Shown: positions 24,061-25,156 of the stretch, one piece after another
Layout of the letters: each line of letters opens with the position of its first letter
How positions within the stretch are numbered: position 1 is the stretch's first letter
Program-made: the position numbers and the translations under genes
The notes under the pieces: model-generated
The model's database searches: none
What the model was told of the DNA's origin: nothing
Seen by the model: only the letters and a program-made list of their open reading frames with translations
Assembly (NCBI GenBank): GCA_047632595.1
Contig: JBLIDK010000031.1
Location: forward strand, 1-25,156
Source of the DNA: JBLIDK01 sp047632595
GTDB lineage: Bacteria > Bacteroidota > Bacteroidia > Sphingobacteriales > Sphingobacteriaceae
Length of the DNA stretch: 25,156 bases
Direction of reading: 5' to 3'

Positions 24061-25156
24061 ATGGTAAATAGAACTATTCAAGTCATTCTTCTAGTACTTG
24101 TAGTTTCTAGCACTTCGCTAGTTGCTCAGCAAGATTCTGCTTTTTTGCTAAAAGAGATTGAGGTGAATTCGACCGTTTTAGAGAGTTCTGCCGCCCTTAG
24201 CAAGATTTCCATTAACTCAAGTACATTAGACAATCAAAATCATCAGAAATTAACTGAACTAATCAGTCAAAATTCTTTAGCCTTTTTTAAACAATACGGT
24301 TATGGTAATGCAAGTACAGTTTCTATGCGTGGATTGCAAGATCGGCATACAAAAGTGCTTTGGAACGGACTTGAAATTAACTTTCTGCAGCTTGGTTCAA
24401 TAGATTTCAATATACTTCCAGCTGCTGCATTTAGCAAAGTGTCAATACAAAGTGGTGCAATGAGTGCCTTGTATGGGAGTGGTGCCATTGGAGGCGCTAT
24501 TTTGTTAGAATCTAATCTAAAAAACCAAAAAGAGGGTGTTAGTGGGGCTGTTCAGCTCAGTTTTGGGAGTTTTAAAAGTTCACATACATCAGCAGCAGCG
24601 AGAATAAAGGGTAAAAAATGGAGCTACGGGCTTAGTGTTTTTGGCGGAAAAAGTGAAAATAATTTCCCAATTTTAGGAACGATTAAAACTCTTGAACATG
24701 CTGCGCAAACCAACAGTGGCGTTATTCAAAATATTGGCTTTAAACTGAATGGTAAAAACTCTTTTAAGCTTAGTTCATGGCATCAGCAATCGTTTAGGGA
24801 AATTAGTCCTGGTTTTAACCCTGCAGATACCTTAGCTGATTTTACTGATGAAAACAACAGGTACGTTTTAACCTATAAGCATCTTGCTAAAAAATTCAGT
24901 ATTTCGGCCTTAGCGGGATATACTTTTGATGTTTTACATTATAAAAACCGACTAATTAATGTTGACTCTAGAGGTACGGCTCAAGTATTTACTCAACGGG
25001 CGATATTCACTTATGCTTTTAATGAAAAGCTACGCATACAAGCAGAAGGAGAGGCAAGACAAGAGAAGGCTACGAATGTAAATTACGCACAACCCGAGAC
25101 TCGCCAGCGTTATACTACTGCAACAAAAGCAACTTACAATCCGTGGAGTTTTTATA
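24061..25156 (+). CDS. btuB: TonB-dependent vitamin B12 receptor (5' part; runs off the right edge)
   Basis: 365 residues visible. Signal peptide MVNRTIQVILLVLVVSSTSL, cleaved near VAQ. A short segment with a TonB-box-like LKEIEVNSTVL precedes the plug domain: LTELISQNSLAFFKQYGYGN, STVSMRGLQDRHTKVLWNGL, LPAAAFSKVSIQSGAMSALY, GSGAIGGAI. The beta-barrel then begins (SGAVQLSFGSFKSSHTSAAA, WSYGLSVFGGKSENN). This is a 22-strand outer-membrane TonB-dependent transporter cut off mid-barrel by the window. Placement directly behind a cobalamin riboswitch identifies the substrate as a cobamide, so BtuB is the best name. Unlike SusC-type receptors, it shows no N-terminal carboxypeptidase-like extension. 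Confidence 0.92.
   Translation, partial: MVNRTIQVILLVLVVSSTSLVAQQDSAFLLKEIEVNSTVLESSAALSKISINSSTLDNQNHQKLTELISQNSLAFFKQYGYGNASTVSMRGLQDRHTKVLWNGLEINFLQLGSIDFNILPAAAFSKVSIQSGAMSALYGSGAIGGAILLESNLKNQKEGVSGAVQLSFGSFKSSHTSAAARIKGKKWSYGLSVFGGKSENNFPILGTIKTLEHAAQTNSGVIQNIGFKLNGKNSFKLSSWHQQSFREISPGFNPADTLADFTDENNRYVLTYKHLAKKFSISALAGYTFDVLHYKNRLINVDSRGTAQVFTQRAIFTYAFNEKLRIQAEGEARQEKATNVNYAQPETRQRYTTATKATYNPWSFY

Overview
The window looks like a chromosomal segment of a Bacteroidota bacterium, most likely a member of Flavobacteriales or a close relative. The evidence is the low GC content, a secreted protein with a C-terminal type IX secretion (T9SS) sorting domain, a giant PKD-repeat surface protein, several TAnnTTTG-type -7 promoter elements, the long (635-residue) Bacteroidota form of amidophosphoribosyltransferase, and the absence of clear Shine-Dalgarno sites. 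GTG and TTG starts are frequent (pyrD, scpB, the P-domain protein, the barrel protein, the orphan at 6371 and probably the giant gene). No tRNA, rRNA, CRISPR array, transposase or phage gene is visible. The genus cannot be named from this sequence.

Layout. Positions 1-4636 (minus) hold the first ~1545 residues of a giant secreted protein that continues beyond the left edge: signal peptide, three similar beta-sandwich modules, then a run of PKD-like repeats. Its promoter region has a perfect 11-bp-arm palindrome and an 11-bp tandem repeat. Positions 4752-6223 (minus) are a pyrD-SRPBCC operon. A very AT-rich orphan gene with a possible PD-(D/E)xK nuclease core follows on the plus strand (6371-7648). 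Positions 7649-9717 (minus) are an LpoB-like lipoprotein and a large TPR-type lipoprotein, with a 14-bp hairpin between them. Positions 9869-13307 (plus) are valS overlapping a lipoprotein that resembles glycerophosphodiester phosphodiesterases but lacks both catalytic histidines.

Positions 13409-16390 hold a secreted amidohydrolase, a DUF1801 gene broken by a one-base deletion, and an RhlE-type DEAD-box helicase. Positions 16472-18749 hold a small outer-membrane-barrel candidate, scpB and a T9SS-exported P-domain/PKD protein. Positions 18827-21867 (minus) are a purF-like gene and mqnC in one operon, so menaquinone is probably made by the futalosine route. Positions 22023-22631 are a PAP2 phosphatase. 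The 575-base gap after it holds a terminator candidate and a strongly folded ~130-base element resembling a dispersed palindromic repeat or a structured RNA. It is followed by a SET-domain methyltransferase gene and then a cobalamin riboswitch directly controlling a BtuB-type TonB-dependent receptor that runs off the right edge.

Most of the window is housekeeping and cell-envelope content with no island-like multigene system. The most unusual items are the folded element at 22822-22951, the GDPD-like putative pseudoenzyme, the orphan nuclease-like gene, the divergent PurF active sites and the palindromes placed on promoters or start codons.
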